Part shown: piece after piece, positions 37,672 through 49,829 of the stretch | Numbering within the stretch: position 1 is the stretch's first letter | Layout of the letters: each line of letters begins with the position of its first letter | Assembly: GCF_030445035.2 (NCBI RefSeq) | Contig: NC_080704.1 | Span: forward strand, 29,936,200-30,000,199 | Reading direction: 5' to 3' | DNA from: Dasypus novemcinctus | Lineage: Eukaryota; Chordata; Mammalia; Cingulata; Dasypodidae | Length of the DNA: 64,000 nucleotides | Notes under the pieces: model-generated | What the model saw: the letters and a program-made list of their open reading frames with translations, nothing else | What the model was told of the DNA's origin: nothing | Database searches by the model: none | Translations under genes and position numbers: made by a program

Positions 37672-38442
37672 TCAGTGTTTCTATGTTAATAATGAAAGTA
37701 GAATGAGAGCATAAGCACATAATGCCTTTATATTCAGTAGGCTGCTCTAAAGTTTACAGCCAGAAGTCAACTTTTCATAGGTTACAAGCATTTCAAATAG
37801 CCTCAAGTACAGACAAATAATTAAATGAAGCAGAGTTGTTACACTGATGTTATTTCAACTTTCAATTTAACAGCCGTTCTGAATACAGATTAATAAGTGT
37901 TCTAAAACAGGTGTACTATATTTGCTCAATGTTTATTGTTATGCATGACTTGATAAGGAAACTAAATGTGAAAGCCTCTCTAATTATATTTTTGGGTGCT
38001 CTAAGTACTGCTGTGTCACTTTTGCTGAACCATGAAAATGGCTATTTCAGTACTGTTTAAATATTTCCAAAATATATTTTCCCATTATTTTCTTTATGTC
38101 ATTTATAAACATGGCCCTGTTTTTATATATGTAAACTTTTTAATAATAACTTTCATTAATCCTACATATCCTACATGTTTTGAGTTCTGCATTGATTTCT
38201 GGCTGTGTTTTGCAGCTTAAAATATACACATAAACCGATAAAACAAGACATCTGAAATACAATTTTTAAAATGGCATTTACAGAAGGTATTACTTTTAGA
38301 TTTAAATTCTTTATTGACTAGATTTTAATTATTTTTCTAAGGGCTCATAAATGTGTCTACTAATGTATTAGCATTTTGAAGAAAATCCCACTTGTACTAT
38401 GAGGATTATAGAAACATTCTTCCCCTAAACTTCTTTATGTCT
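37672..38442. other. AT-rich non-genic stretch
   Basis: Nothing recognised. Confidence 0.4.
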
Positions 38443-38450
38443 AGCTAGAT

Positions 38451-38613
38451 CAGGGGTTCTTAACCAGGGGTCCATGAGCTTGAATTGAAATTCAAAAACA
38501 CATTATTCTTGTGGGGATGTGTTGGTGTGGGTGTGATATATTTATTAAATAATATGAAATACAGTGTGGACTTAGTAAGGGGTCCATGGAACAAAAAAGG
38601 TTAAGAACCCCTG
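38451..38613. mobile_element. Intact hAT-type MITE
   Basis: A 163-bp element with perfect 15-bp terminal inverted repeats 'caggggttcttaacc' and a perfect 8-bp target duplication 'agctagat' (38443-38450, 38614-38621). The 8-bp duplication is diagnostic of hAT transposases. It is nonautonomous, with no coding capacity. Confidence 0.93.
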
Positions 38614-38621
38614 AGCTAGAT

Positions 38622-39525
38622 GATTTTATATTCTTTACATCTGCTGAAAACCAGAAAAATATTCTCTGCCTATTTGGAAAACCACTCTGATCATGCAATG
38701 CTTCAGTTCACTCTTCATGAGAAAGCAATATGTTAATGAATTGTCTACTGAGTTAACGATTTTAAGTAGTTTGCTATCTTTAAATAAGGGCTTTGTGAAT
38801 GTTGCAATATCTTTACTGAAACACACTGCCATTTTTCATTTAATTTAAGAGACATAGTTTGGCAACTCACTCATTCATCTCAGTCAAATTTTGAAACGAA
38901 TTTTCTTTTCCAATAAACTTTTTCACATTTCACATCACAAATTATAATTTCTCTTTTATAAGTTAATTTTTCTTTATTATATTAAAAAAATGTTCATCTT
39001 ACCCTAATTACTGATGTGACACTCCTATCCATGTCATTTATCTTACAAGATGCTAAATATTTTAAATCAATAATATGCGATGAAATGAAAGAGATTCAAA
39101 TTCTGGCTAACATCTTCTTTTTCAGGCTTACAAATTGCCTGCCAAGCATTAGCTGTGAAGCCTCAAAAAAAATATCTGCCAAAATCAAAATAATTAAATT
39201 CCACAGGGGCAATCAAATGTAGTAACTAACGAGAGCTCCCAAACCATGGCAATATTACAAAGGAAATAAATGAAATTGCAATATGATCATAAATTTGTAT
39301 ATAATCTCGGCCAATGAAGAGTTTTAGAACCCAAAGGTTAATTGAGGCCAAAGTCAAGGTCTTTGTACACCCCAGTCTAAAACACATGGACAAATTATTC
39401 TCTCCCATGTGGAGACACCTATTTTTGAAACTGAAGAAGTAACTCAAGGATGTAGGTAAGCTGTACCAAAAGGAAACTGGGAGATATGTGAATTCCTTCA
39501 GGGAAACTTTGCACCAGAAACTATT
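38622..39525. other. AT-rich non-genic stretch
   Basis: No gene seen. Short frames at 38635, 39016 and 39226 lack known motifs. Confidence 0.4.
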
Positions 39526-39529
39526 CCAA

Positions 39530-40020
39530 AATTCAGTAGGTTTATCAAATACCTACTATGTGTTAGGTATGGCCAGAAAGGACTTCTGTGATTGGGGAGT
39601 GGGGGGGTTGAATAGGGAGTAGACTGACACAATTTATTTTAAATGATGATAAATACTGTACTAGGGAATATAGTGAGGGTATAATGGTAGCTTAGAAGAC
39701 ATGTGCTTGAGAAATCCAGAAAGGCTTTGGAGTGAAGCTGATACTTGTACAGAGAAGGACTCTGTGAGTTCATGTGGATATTCCAAAAAGAAAGAAGAGC
39801 AGATACGAATATGAAAATTATATATTGCAGGTGTTTATGCAGGAGTGTGTATACATGGGGGCAGACATAAGTTGTATAGTGTTGAGACTGGGAAATATGC
39901 AGATTATTAAAATATCATAAATACTTAGAATTTTTACTTTAATTTTATAGGCAATGGGGCTCATTGAAGGATTTTAACATGAAAGTAATATGACTGAATT
40001 TGTGGTTTCAAAAAATAATT
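39530..40020 (+). repeat. Ancient noncoding repeat piece
   Basis: 'atcaaatacctactatgtgt', 'ggctttggagtgaagctgat' and 'ggggctcattgaaggatttt' then 'aacatgaaagtaatatgac' match the family seen at 10620. Confidence 0.5.
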
Positions 40021-40035
40021 CCATTGGTTTAGTGG

Positions 40036-40546
40036 ACCCAAAAGAGATGCTGCATAACCAATCACCCCAAAACACAGGGCTTTAAAAACCCATAATGGTT
40101 TATTATCTCTCATTATCTCTGTAGGTCAGGAATTCTCAAACAGCTTGGCTCAGTTGTTCTGACACAGGGTCCTCAAAAGGTTGGCTGGAGTTTAATTTAT
40201 CTGATGGCTTGACTGGAGTTAGAGGATCCACTTTCTAGGTGGCTCTCTCACATAGCTGGCAAGTTCTTGCTGGCTATTGGCTAGAGGCTCCAGTTTCTCC
40301 CTAGGTAGGTATCTCCATGGAGCTGTGTTGAGTGTCCTCACAGTGTGGTGCCTAGAGACTAAGAAACTAAGAAGGAAGCTACAATGCCTTTTATAACCTA
40401 GCTAGGGATGTCACACACTATCATCTCTAATGCATTTTTTTTTGTCAGAAATAAACAACTCTGATTCAATGTGGGAGGCAGCCTCCATAAGATCATGAAT
40501 AAAGGAGGTGAGGATCATCAAGGGCCATCTTGGATGCTAGTTACCA
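40036..40546 (-). mobile_element. Old LTR-like element, antisense
   Basis: 'ataaccaatcaccccaaaac', 'ggtttattatctctcatt', 'taggtcaggaattctcaaac', 'tggctctctcacatagctgg' and 'aagggccatcttggatgcta' follow a known old mammalian LTR-type repeat in antisense. It is similar in design to 1739-2060. Confidence 0.55.
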
Positions 40547-40663
40547 GAGAAAATGTCCAAGTCTCAAGGCAACCAGACCTAATATAAGGTATTTGTAAGT
40601 ATCAACACAAGAAATAATGAGGGCTGAGTTATAATCATGACAGTGGAGATAAAGAGAAGAGGC

Positions 40664-40877
40664 TGGGGAGCTGATAGGCTCAAGCAAGTGGTTGAGCACC
40701 CACTTCATACATGGGAGGTCCTGGGTTTGGTTACTGGTGCCTCCTAAAAAAAATAAAAACCCATCTCAGGGGAGCCAATGTGGCTCACTGACTGAGTGCT
40801 GGCTTCCCACATATGAAGTCCCGGGGTCAATCCCCAGCCTCTGGTACCTAAAAAAAAAAGAGAGAGAGAGAGAGAGA
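40664..40877 (+). mobile_element. Dimeric armadillo SINE with (GA)n tail
   Basis: Two tRNA-like monomers ('ctcaagcaagtggttgagca' ... 'cctgggtttggttactgg'; 'gtggctcactgactgagtgc' ... 'ggtcaatccccagcc') end in poly(A) followed by (ga)n. The flanks 'gagaagaggc' / 'gaaaagaggc' (40654-40663, 40878-40887) are a likely target duplication with one mismatch. Confidence 0.87.
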
Positions 40878-40887
40878 GAAAAGAGGC

Positions 40888-41119
40888 CCTATTCAAGAGA
40901 TTGTTAGGCAGTAGAATTCATAAACATGATAATGGACAAGATAATATGGAGGGTGTGGGTGTAGAAAGAACTTCAGATGACTCCTAGGTTTTAGGTTTGT
41001 GTGATGAGGAAAAATGTGGTCAGGAAACCATGATAAAGGAAAGAAGGAGCAAGCTTCAGAGGGAATAAGAGATAGGTTTCTTTTTCTAGTTGAAATTCAA
41101 TTTCCTGTGGGTATCCATG
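40888..41119. other. Short non-genic stretch
   Basis: Nothing recognised. Confidence 0.4.
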
Positions 41120-41380
41120 TAAATATTACAATGATAATCATAGTTGACATATATGGAACCATTTTTATGGGCAGGTATATATCTAAGTTCTTTACATATT
41201 CGTGCATAAACTCATTTTCACTATAAACACACATGGTAGGAAATATTATTCCCCTATTACAAATGAAGCAAAGAGAGATTCAGTGATTTGTTAAAATCCA
41301 TACCAAGTTTAAATTAGAACTAGTGTCAAACCCACCTTTGGTTCTGTCCCACTCTCCTAATTTGCATGACCCTTCATTCC
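41120..41380 (-). repeat. MIR SINE, antisense
   Basis: 'taagttctttacatattcg', 'attattcccctattacaaat' and 'gtgtcaaacccacctttgg' with 'ttctgtcccactctcc' follow antisense MIR. Confidence 0.75.
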
Positions 41381-41954
41381 CAAGCTAACCATCTCCTCTG
41401 TCTGAACAATCTCATAAAATCACTCTTATCAAGTTGTTTGAGCCTTACTCTGTTATATTTAAAGGAAATTTAGGAGTCTGAGAGAGAAGAATTTAATTCC
41501 TATCAATCTGTTTCCTTGGGGAAATTCCAGTTATTGGGGAGAAAATTCATGGGACTGGATAGGTTACAAGGCATTGTATCTAATTATACAATAATATATC
41601 TGGTTCCCCTATGCTTAAGGTAAGGTTATAAACACTGGGTAAGAAAGAATAATTGTAAATTTGTGAGTGGAAATTTTGTGAATACTTATACGGTCACATA
41701 TAATTGTGTTATATGAGGTATGTGGTTTCATAAGTAAATGGAAGTGTGTCTGAATTCCCAAAGCTCCTACATGTCAGGAATGCTACATTTCAGAGCTGGA
41801 AAAGGTATCAATAATTCAAACAAAGGATAAGATAACCTATTACCAATAAATGTTTATCATTTTCATAATCATTTGAAAATTCATAGTATATTTTTGAAGT
41901 AATTATTTTTTCTGTTTGTAAGTTTTATTATACCTTTAATTTATTCTTTATACT

Positions 41955-42165
41955 ATTTGTAGTTAATATATATACATACACCTTCAATCCTCCCCTAAAC
42001 AACTGTAAAGTAGGAATTACGTTTCCTAATTTACAGATGAATTTATAGCTTGATAAAAATAAGCAACTTGCTCAAAGTTACATAGTAGAAAGGGTGGAGC
42101 CTAAATTTGAAAGAAGGTCTATCAGATTCTACAATTCAGTGATGCTCCTCTGAATTGAGATTCCG
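41955..42165 (-). repeat. MIR SINE, antisense
   Basis: 'aactgtaaagtaggaattac', 'aatttacagatgaattta' and 'aagcaacttgctcaaagtta' then 'gtggagcctaaatttgaaag' follow antisense MIR. The ~570 bp between this and the previous MIR shows no feature. Confidence 0.75.
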
Positions 42166-42415
42166 ACTTTTATTTTAGTGTCAATGGAACCTCAAGAATG
42201 GAAGAAGCAAGAAATTTCCAAACGTTTTCAGCTTTGTTGAAGAAATAGAGTTTGGCAAATTTATGTAAAAGATAAAACAATTTAATTTTTTTAGGCCTCA
42301 GGTGTTTCAAAATAGAATCCATTGACCAAGCTATGCATAACAAGGGCTCAAAGAAAATCCAGGAGTACAGGAGGGAGTTTAAGATAATAGCCAGTCTCCC
42401 CAGTCTGTTAACCAT

Positions 42416-44615
42416 TGTCTTAGTTTGCCTGAGCTGCTGTCACAAATAGTGCACAATGGCTTGGCTTAGACAAAGGGAAATTTAAGTCTCATGGTTTTGG
42501 GGACTATGAGGCCTGCTTCCTTTTAGGGTTGGTAGCATACTGCTGCTGGCTTGCCACAATCCTTGGGTTTCCTTGGCTTGCCTTTCTGCTTCCCACCACA
42601 TGGAAAAGTCCCTCTATTCTTTTTTTTTATTATTATTTTTTATTTTTTTTATTTTTTTAGGTTTTTTTTAATTGACTTTGTAATAATATTACATTAAAAA
42701 AATATATATATGAGGTCCCATTGAACCCTACCACCCCCACCCCACCTCTCCTCCCCCCCAGCAACACTCCCTCCCATCATCATGACACATCCATTGCATT
42801 TGGCAAGTACATCTCTGGGCACCCCCGCACCCCATGGTCAACGGTCCACACCATGGCCCACACTCTCCCCCATTCCATCCAGTGGGCCCTGTGAGGATTT
42901 ACAATGTCCGGTGATTGCCCCTGAAGCACCATCCAGGGCAGCTCCATGTCCCAAAGACGCCTCCACCTCTCATCTCTTCCTGCCTTTCCCCATACCCATC
43001 AGCCATCATGTCCACTTTTCTCAATCCAATGCCACCTTTTCTATGTGGACATTGGATTGGTTGTGTCCATTGCACCTCTATGTCAAGAGGAGGCTCAGAT
43101 TCCACATGGACGCTGGATGCAATCCTCCCACTTTCAGTTGTAATCACTCTAGGCTCCATGGTGTGGTGGTTGTCCTTCTTCAACTCCATCTTAGCTGAGT
43201 GTGGTGAGCCCAATAAGTCAGATTGTAGGTCCTGGAGTCTGTTGAGGCTCAGGACCTGGCTATCACATTGTCAGTCCAGAGATTCAAATCCCCTAAATAT
43301 ATCTTAAACTCCGACACTAACTGCACCTCCAGCACATTAGCATGAAAGTCTTATGAAGAGAGATCCCATCTGAGTCCAGATTCATCACACATAAACACCA
43401 GTTCCAAAGAGGAGCCATCTGACCTGGTAGTTAACCCCATCGGCCATGACCATAACTCCCATGGGTCTCTTTAGCCCTCGAAGGAACCGATATCTGGGGG
43501 TTGTATCTGCTTTATCTGTCTCTCTGACTCTGCTCAGTTGTGCATAAGGGCAATCCTTCTGACAGCCTCCAGACTCTTTTTTAGAGACTCGTAGCCATAT
43601 AAACTCATTTCTCCTTTCCATTTCCCCCTTACATTAGTTCAAACAGCATTTTAAAGTCATGTTATTTTATGTAGACAGGGATATTCTGCTGATCCACGTT
43701 GAACCTTCCGTATGAGGTCATTTTCCAGTTGCATCATCAGTTGGTAGTTGATAGTGGTCCCTCGGCGCCAGGGAGGCTCATCCCCAGGTGTCATGTCCCA
43801 CGCTGGGGGGAAGGCATTGCATTTACATGCTGAGTTTGGCTTCGAGACTGGCCACATTTGAGTAACATGAAGGCTGACAGGAGGAAATTCCCAGGCACAA
43901 TGCTGCTCTAGGCCTTGTTCTTATTTTAGGCTTATCAGCTCACAAGCATAGTCATTAGCGTCATGGGCTCACTGTTGAACCCTCACTCCCTCCCGGTCCC
44001 CGCCGCTGCACCTGGGAGACTGTCGCTGCTCCCCTAGGGACCATGACAGAGCACCACTGGCCAGGAACCCAGTACCCCCCCTGCTGTGGTTTTTAATTGT
44101 TGCCACTATGAGTATATCCAAACATTGTCATGCACCCTGGACATATGTTCTGTACAGCTCCCTGTCAGCCATATATCCCCTGTCAATGGTATCCCATACC
44201 AGTATTCCTTTATTGCCTTTGTTGAACCACTCTGTGATCCAGAACTCCCTGAAATTTGAAGCCCAATATAATGTCAGGGTCCCTTACTAGGAAATGGCAT
44301 ATAGCGATGGGTTTAAAGGTTATATAAAGAATACGTGTTGACTTGGAAAAAATTCTACATCCTATCTTCCCCCCCCCTAATTATTGAGCTTCTCTTCACA
44401 GGAGCCCTAGAGTCCCTCTATTCTTTACTGGGTCCTCTTGTAAGGCCTCCAGTAACCCGGATTAAGACCCACCCTCATTAAGTTGGGCCACACCTTAATT
44501 AAAATTACCATCTTCCAAGGATCTTATTTATAATAAATTCACACATCCAGGAACACAGATTAAGATTAAGAACATGTTTCTCCCTGCCCTGGAGTACATA
44601 ACCCAATATAACACA
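42416..44615 (-). mobile_element. MaLR-type LTR split by an L1 insertion
   Basis: The plus strand begins 'tgtcttagtttgcctgagct' and ends 'cccaatataacaca', giving TG...CA ends on the minus strand. A perfect 5-bp duplication 'accat' flanks it (42411-42415, 44616-44620). Removing the L1 leaves about 396 bp, the size of a MaLR LTR. It shares 'gattaagacccaccctcatt' with the element at 1-387. Confidence 0.85.
42623..44410 (-). mobile_element. 5'-truncated L1 3' end, younger lineage, 1.8 kb
   Basis: A perfect 16-bp duplication 'agtccctctattcttt' flanks it (42607-42622, 44411-44426). The minus strand ends 'gggacctcatatatat', A-rich tail and T-run at 42623. Everything visible is noncoding or short-frame sequence, and I do not see the ORF2 C-terminus, so the lineage seems to have a long 3' UTR or the insert is rearranged. 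The frames at 42782-43307 (plus) and 42899-43857 (minus) lie within it. Confidence 0.85.
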
Positions 44616-45450
44616 ACCATCCACATTATTCCAATCCATAAACATGATGCTCAGTTCTGCTCCTCAGTCAGATTCACTCTTTCCTTCACCTTGTTTATTA
44701 TTCACTGTATTTGAGTTTTTTGGAGGATGTCAATATTCTTAGTTATAACTCCTCCTCTAGCATTCATTCTTTTAACTAAACGTGACCTCAATTAACCCTT
44801 CATAGCAGGTCAGAATGTTGGTCCTCTCGAAAGGACTAATGCAGTATTACCAAACTTGAAGCAAAAGACAGAAGATGTAGCAGCAATATTTGATTGGAAT
44901 AAGCCCTTCTAGAAGATGACTAATGGTTGTTGCCAGATGGGAAGTAAATACAGGACATCCTAAAAAAAACAAAAGATAGGACATCCTTAATATTTTACAT
45001 TCTGCTCATGGGAGACTTGTGATATGAGATAGATAGGTATAGACAGAAATGAGTGGTGAAAAAGAAAAGAAAAAACCATGTTGGGCTAATAAGGAAAGCA
45101 GAGCTGCCATTAACAGTCATAGAAGAGGTGAACTGACCAAAAGTATTTGGCATTGGAGCAAATGAGGTTACAATTCAGCTCAAGCTCTGCTTTAGAGGCT
45201 ACATTTCTACCTGGGAATATGGGCATTTTTCTAAATCTCACAAAGATGTCATAGAGGTAGGCCCTGGTCTGTAGGAGGGAGATTGTTTTTTTTTTTCAGA
45301 GCGATAAATGCACCAAAACAATTTTAAACTTCCTCCCAATTATTCAGAATTGTATTTCCCCCTTTTCTTTTACCTCTCTCATTTCTCTTCCTTTAAAAAA
45401 TTTCCTTGACTCTTAAATTCCTCTGAGTCAGTGAGAGTCCTGAGGTAATG
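44616..45450. other. Non-genic stretch
   Basis: No gene or clear repeat seen. Confidence 0.4.
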
Positions 45451-45458
45451 AGCTAGTA

Positions 45459-45800
45459 TAGGGGTTGGCAAACTACCGCCTGTGGGCCATGTTCAGTCAA
45501 CGCCTCTTTTTGTATACCCTGCAAGCTAAAAACGTTTTTACATTTTAAATGCTGGGGGAAAAAAATAAACTATTTTATGACATGTGGAAATTACGTGACA
45601 TTAAAACGTCAGTGTCCATAAATAAGATTGGATTGGAACACAGATATGCCCACTCGCTTACATATCGGCCTATAGACCAGAGCCTTCTGTGTTACAACCG
45701 CAGAGTTGAGCAGTTGCAGTGGAGACCGATTTCTGTATGGTTTACTAAGCAGTAAATCTTCAGTATCTTGTCATTTACATGAGAAGTTTGCCAATCCCCG
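45459..45800. mobile_element. hAT-Charlie-type fossil
   Basis: 'ggggttggcaaactaccgcc', 'ttggattggaacacagatat', 'gttacaaccgcagagttgag' and the end 'gtttgccaatccccg' match a common nonautonomous Charlie-group element. Imperfect inverted ends and 8-bp flanks agctagta / agttagta (45451-45458, 45801-45808) support it. Confidence 0.82.
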
Positions 45801-46049
45801 AGTTAGTAGGGTCATGTTAATTTACAGGTGTCATCTCATTTTACTGTGTATACGCTTCCACTGAGTTCTTAACCAGGAAGGACAAAAATCTGAACCCATC
45901 ACATGTGTAATTAGATACCTCGGTATCTGGTGCCAGTCATTCAGGTTTCATTCAGGGCCTAAGCACTCCCTTCATAGACCTCCATACTCCTTAAATGCCC
46001 ATAACTTCCTAACCTCTCTGACCCATTCATATTCTTTCCCACCTCGGAG

Positions 46050-46535
46050 GATTTGCAGATGCTCTGGGTTCAGGCAAGGGTTCAAATCCCTTCCTTGCCA
46101 CTTAAAAGTTGAGTAGCTTTAGACAATTACTTATCCATTTAAGCCCAGTGGTTTTTTTTAATTTTTAGAAGAAGATGGCTAATAATTTCCTCAGGCAGTT
46201 ATGATAAATTACGTACTACAATTTGCCTGGAAAATTACCTGGCACATAGTTATTTCTGCCTTTTGGAAACCTTCCTTCAACTTGAGGCAATTCAAATATC
46301 CCCTCCTCTGGGAAACCACTTTGGATTCTCCCAGGCAGAATCCAAAACTAGGCGTTTCTCCAACAAAGCTGGGTGCTACCCTGTACTCCATTGCGCTCTC
46401 AAAATACTCAGGATGGGAATTCAGAGAATTGCAATGGAAATAATATCTGAGTCATAAGATTATTATAAAGGCTTAATGATCTTACTTGTGAAAATGTCTT
46501 ATCAAAGACTAAGCTCTCAATAAATGGTTGCTGTT
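46050..46535 (+). repeat. MIR SINE interrupted by an L2-like piece
   Basis: 'gggttcaaatcccttccttg' and 'ccacttaaaagttgagtagc' open a MIR. 'agactaagctctcaataaat' closes one at 46505. Between them 'cccctcctctgggaaaccac' and 'ccaggcagaatcc' (46261-46395) resemble an L2 3' end. Confidence 0.6.
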
Positions 46536-46631
46536 GATATATTAGTCCCTATTTCTGCACCAACTAACCTCAATGGCTCATGTAGTAGCAACTTAGAAAT
46601 ATGAGCAAATAGATGAATGAATGGATTAGAG

Positions 46632-46823
46632 CAGTGGTTCTCAAATTTTAGCTTGCATCAGAATTACCCAGGGTGCTTGTGAAAACCCAGGTAGCTGGGC
46701 TCCAACTGCAGAGGTTTTGATTCAGTAGCTCTGGGATTAAGCTCAATAATTTGCATTTCTAACAAACCCCTGAATGTTGGTAACGCTGCTGCTCTGGGAA
46801 CTACAATTTGAGAACCACTACTG
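46632..46823. mobile_element. MER5-type hAT fossil
   Basis: The inverted ends 'cagtggttctcaaatttt' and 'caatttgagaaccactactg' surround 'gcatcagaattacccagg' and 'aatttgcatttctaacaaac', the MER5A pattern. Confidence 0.85.
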
Positions 46824-46829
46824 TAGAAA

Positions 46830-48404
46830 ATATGCCAAAGTAGTTCTTGATACAAATGATTCTATCATTTTCATCACTTACCCAACAATCCAGCATTCTC
46901 TCTCTGTTTTGCTCTGCACATCTGGCTGCCCCAAAGTTGAAACTTGTCTTCTGAGCCCAGAATATTCTGTACTCTTATTTAATCCATGTTGCTATTAGCA
47001 TGATAGATAGAAGAGTCAAGCCTATTTGATTCAATTAGAAAATATTTGATTCCAATGTTATTTGAAAATAGTACTTTGCCACTTAAAGAGAATAGACATC
47101 AATAAGAAGTATAATGAAACCCAAAATGTCATTATCACTAGTCTATTTTTCAATAAATGAAACACAGAAGAGTTAAGTATATAATAGATATAAAACTCTA
47201 AAATCATAATATTGATCGTATTTTAGGAAGCATTAGGACAGTGTAAAATTTTTATGCACACTGGCCATTTATTCCACACAATGACCTCCCTACTAATTCT
47301 TCTGTTGCTCTTATCAGATTTACCATATTTGACTAGCCCTCCTTTTTAAAACCTTTTTGACTGGCAAATCAAATAAGATCCCATGGTACTACCAATCACA
47401 CACTTTCATTGCCATAAATCCACTGACCTCTTACTTCCTTTTGATGCTAATATAGGGAATAAAGATGAAGAATCATGAAAACGCTGCTATTTTCCTGCCT
47501 TGAGAAGCAACCACTAAATAAAGGCAGAGAGAAAGAAACCTTTGTCCGGCTATCTCATTGCCTTTTTTGGCATGTATTAGAAGCATCTACAAAATGAATT
47601 GAAAGGAGAGAATACCAAGGAATATTAATCCACTGTGGAATCTGGCGGGTAATTTTTAGATGTTCCTCAGAGTCAGAGGATAGCGGGCCCGGACATATGG
47701 ATGGTGGTAGAGGGACTCAGCAGGAATCACTGAAGAGAATTAGGACCACGATTACCCAGAATGAAACCTTTAGCTAATACCACGGAAATTTGCTCGATCA
47801 TGGATATTCCAGTCCAGAACTCGCTTTCTAAGGTCATCAGTGAATAGACACTTATAGTTATTGCATGTACTGATCTGGCATGGAATTCCCCAGAAGTAAA
47901 ACCATCAGACTGTGAGTTCCTTATGGGCAGACATCATGTCTTATTCTGTGAGATCCTTGCAGTGATGGGTATCATCTCTGTTGGTCAGAAGGAGAGACAC
48001 CTAGAGAGATGGCAACCCACTCCAATACAGGTGTCCGGGTCGCCAGCTGAAGCCTGGCTCACACAGGCGCTGATGGAAAGATGTTATAGTTACTTAGCGA
48101 AGAGACAGAGCAAGGTGAGTTCCACTAGTGGGCGTCGGTTTCCCAGAGCCAGCAGGTCTCAATCTGTGCTGACGCTGGAAGGTGTTTGGTGCACCGCACC
48201 CTTCTCTCCCTCTCTTAAGTTCCTGTGAACCCCAGTGGAGGAACTCTGCTCCTTCCCCACCAGGGACAGATATTCCACCAGGGTGTGAGCTGGATGTCAG
48301 AAAACGTGCCCACCAGAGCCAGCCTGTCTCCAGTGAATGCTTACTGGATGCACTAGGGGAAGGAATATACCAGCAGTCCCTTTATCTACTAGGGAATTGG
48401 GTTT
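46830..48404. other. Non-genic stretch with an L2 remnant
   Basis: 'gactgtgagttccttatggg' and 'catcatgtcttattctgtg' at 47905-47980 resemble L2. The rest has no recognised feature. The 101-codon frame at 47923-48228 starts in the L2 remnant and has no known domain. Confidence 0.4.
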
Positions 48405-49510
48405 TTGGTTTTTTTTTGGACAATTGATTTTCTTTATTAGAGAAATTGTGGGTTTACAGAAATATGCATAAAATACAGGATTCCCATACACCACCCCACA
48501 CCAACACCTTGCACTGGTGTGGAACTTTTGTTACAAATGATGATAGCACATTTTAAAAATTGTGCTATTAACTATAGTCCATGGTTTAACTTAGGGTTCA
48601 CGGTTTGTGTAGTTCCATGGATTTTTAAAAAATTTATTCTATTACCATATGTATTAGTAGGCCAAAGGGGTGCTGATGCAAAATACCAAAAATTGGTTGG
48701 TTTTTATAAGGGGTATTTATTTGGGGTAGGAGCTTACAGATACCAGGCCAAAAAGCATAAGTTCCTTCCCTCACCAAAGTCTATTTTCATGTGTTGGAGC
48801 AAGATGGCTGCCGACCTCTGTGAGGATTCAGGCTTCCTGGGTTCCTCTATTTCCAGGTCTTGCTTCTCTCTGGGTTCAGGGTTCCTCTCTTCCCAGGGTT
48901 TGCTTCCTCCTGAGCTCAGGTTCCTCTCTTCCAGGGTCTTGCTTCTCTTTCCTCTGTGGGCTTACTTCCTGAGATTCCAGCTTAAGGCTTCAGCATCAAA
49001 CTCCAACATCAAAACACCAACATCAAAAACCCTCCAACTCTGTCCTTTGCCATGCCTTTTATCTGTGAGTCCCCACCCTTAGTGGGTGAGGACTCAACAC
49101 CCCAATGATGTGGCCCAATCAAAGCCCTAATCATAACTTAATCTCGCCCAGATACAGACCAGATTACAAACAATCCAATATCTATTTTTGGAATTCATAA
49201 CCATATCAAAGTGCTACAACATATATACAATCTAATATTTGCCCTTTTAACCATATGCAGATACATATTTAATACTGATAACTGCACGCACAGTAGCACA
49301 GTGTTGTGTTATTGTCACCTCCATCCATGACCAAAACATTTCCATCATTCCAAACAAGAACTCTACATTTTAAGCCTTAACTTCCCATTTCTTATCCCCA
49401 CCCCATCCCCTGGGAGCCTGTTTTCTAGATTCTGACTCTGAGTTTGCTTATTCTAATTGTTTTGAATCAGCAGGATCATACGCTATTTGTACTTTTGTGT
49501 CTGGCTCATT
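48405..49510 (-). mobile_element. Old L1M 3' end, antisense, split by LTR
   Basis: 'ttacagaaatatgcataaaa', 'ttaactatagtccatggttt', then after the LTR 'tgcccttttaaccatatgca', 'taagccttaacttcccattt' and 'gatcatacgctatttgtact' follow L1M antisense 3' sequence. A sister copy sits at 56065-56530. Confidence 0.75.
48650..49218 (-). mobile_element. MaLR/ERVL-type LTR, antisense, inside L1M
   Basis: Minus strand runs from 'tgtagcactttgatatgg' to 'tttggcctactaataca'; 5-bp flanks ccata / acata. Same family as 28889 and 63593. It contains about three imperfect ~40-bp tandem units of 'ggttcctctcttccagggtc'. The 187-codon plus frame at 48519-49082 comes from these LTR repeats and is not a gene. Confidence 0.87.
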
Positions 49511-49829
49511 GGGTTTTTATCCTGCCAGGCTGACATCCCTGGTCCCAAGAATGGGATGTGTTTGTGGGTCCCAGGGAAAGTCGGTAGGCCATGCAGTCTC
49601 CTTTCATTAAGTCACATCTACTCACTTAATATTATTGAGAATGAACACAACTTCCAGCTTTGGGGCATGGATACAGGCGTGAAGGGCACAAGTCTGTCTT
49701 CAAGGAGTTCACAGGATACCTGGGGTTGCAGAAAATAGAATATCTGCAATACAGTGCAATAAAGCATCATGTGAAGGATATATAAAGCATGCTCTTGGAC
49801 AGTAAGCGAGAACTATACAGAGATGGAGA

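Noticed and set aside
48519-49082. 187-codon plus-strand frame
   Set aside because: It starts in antisense L1M and runs through the tandem repeats of an LTR.
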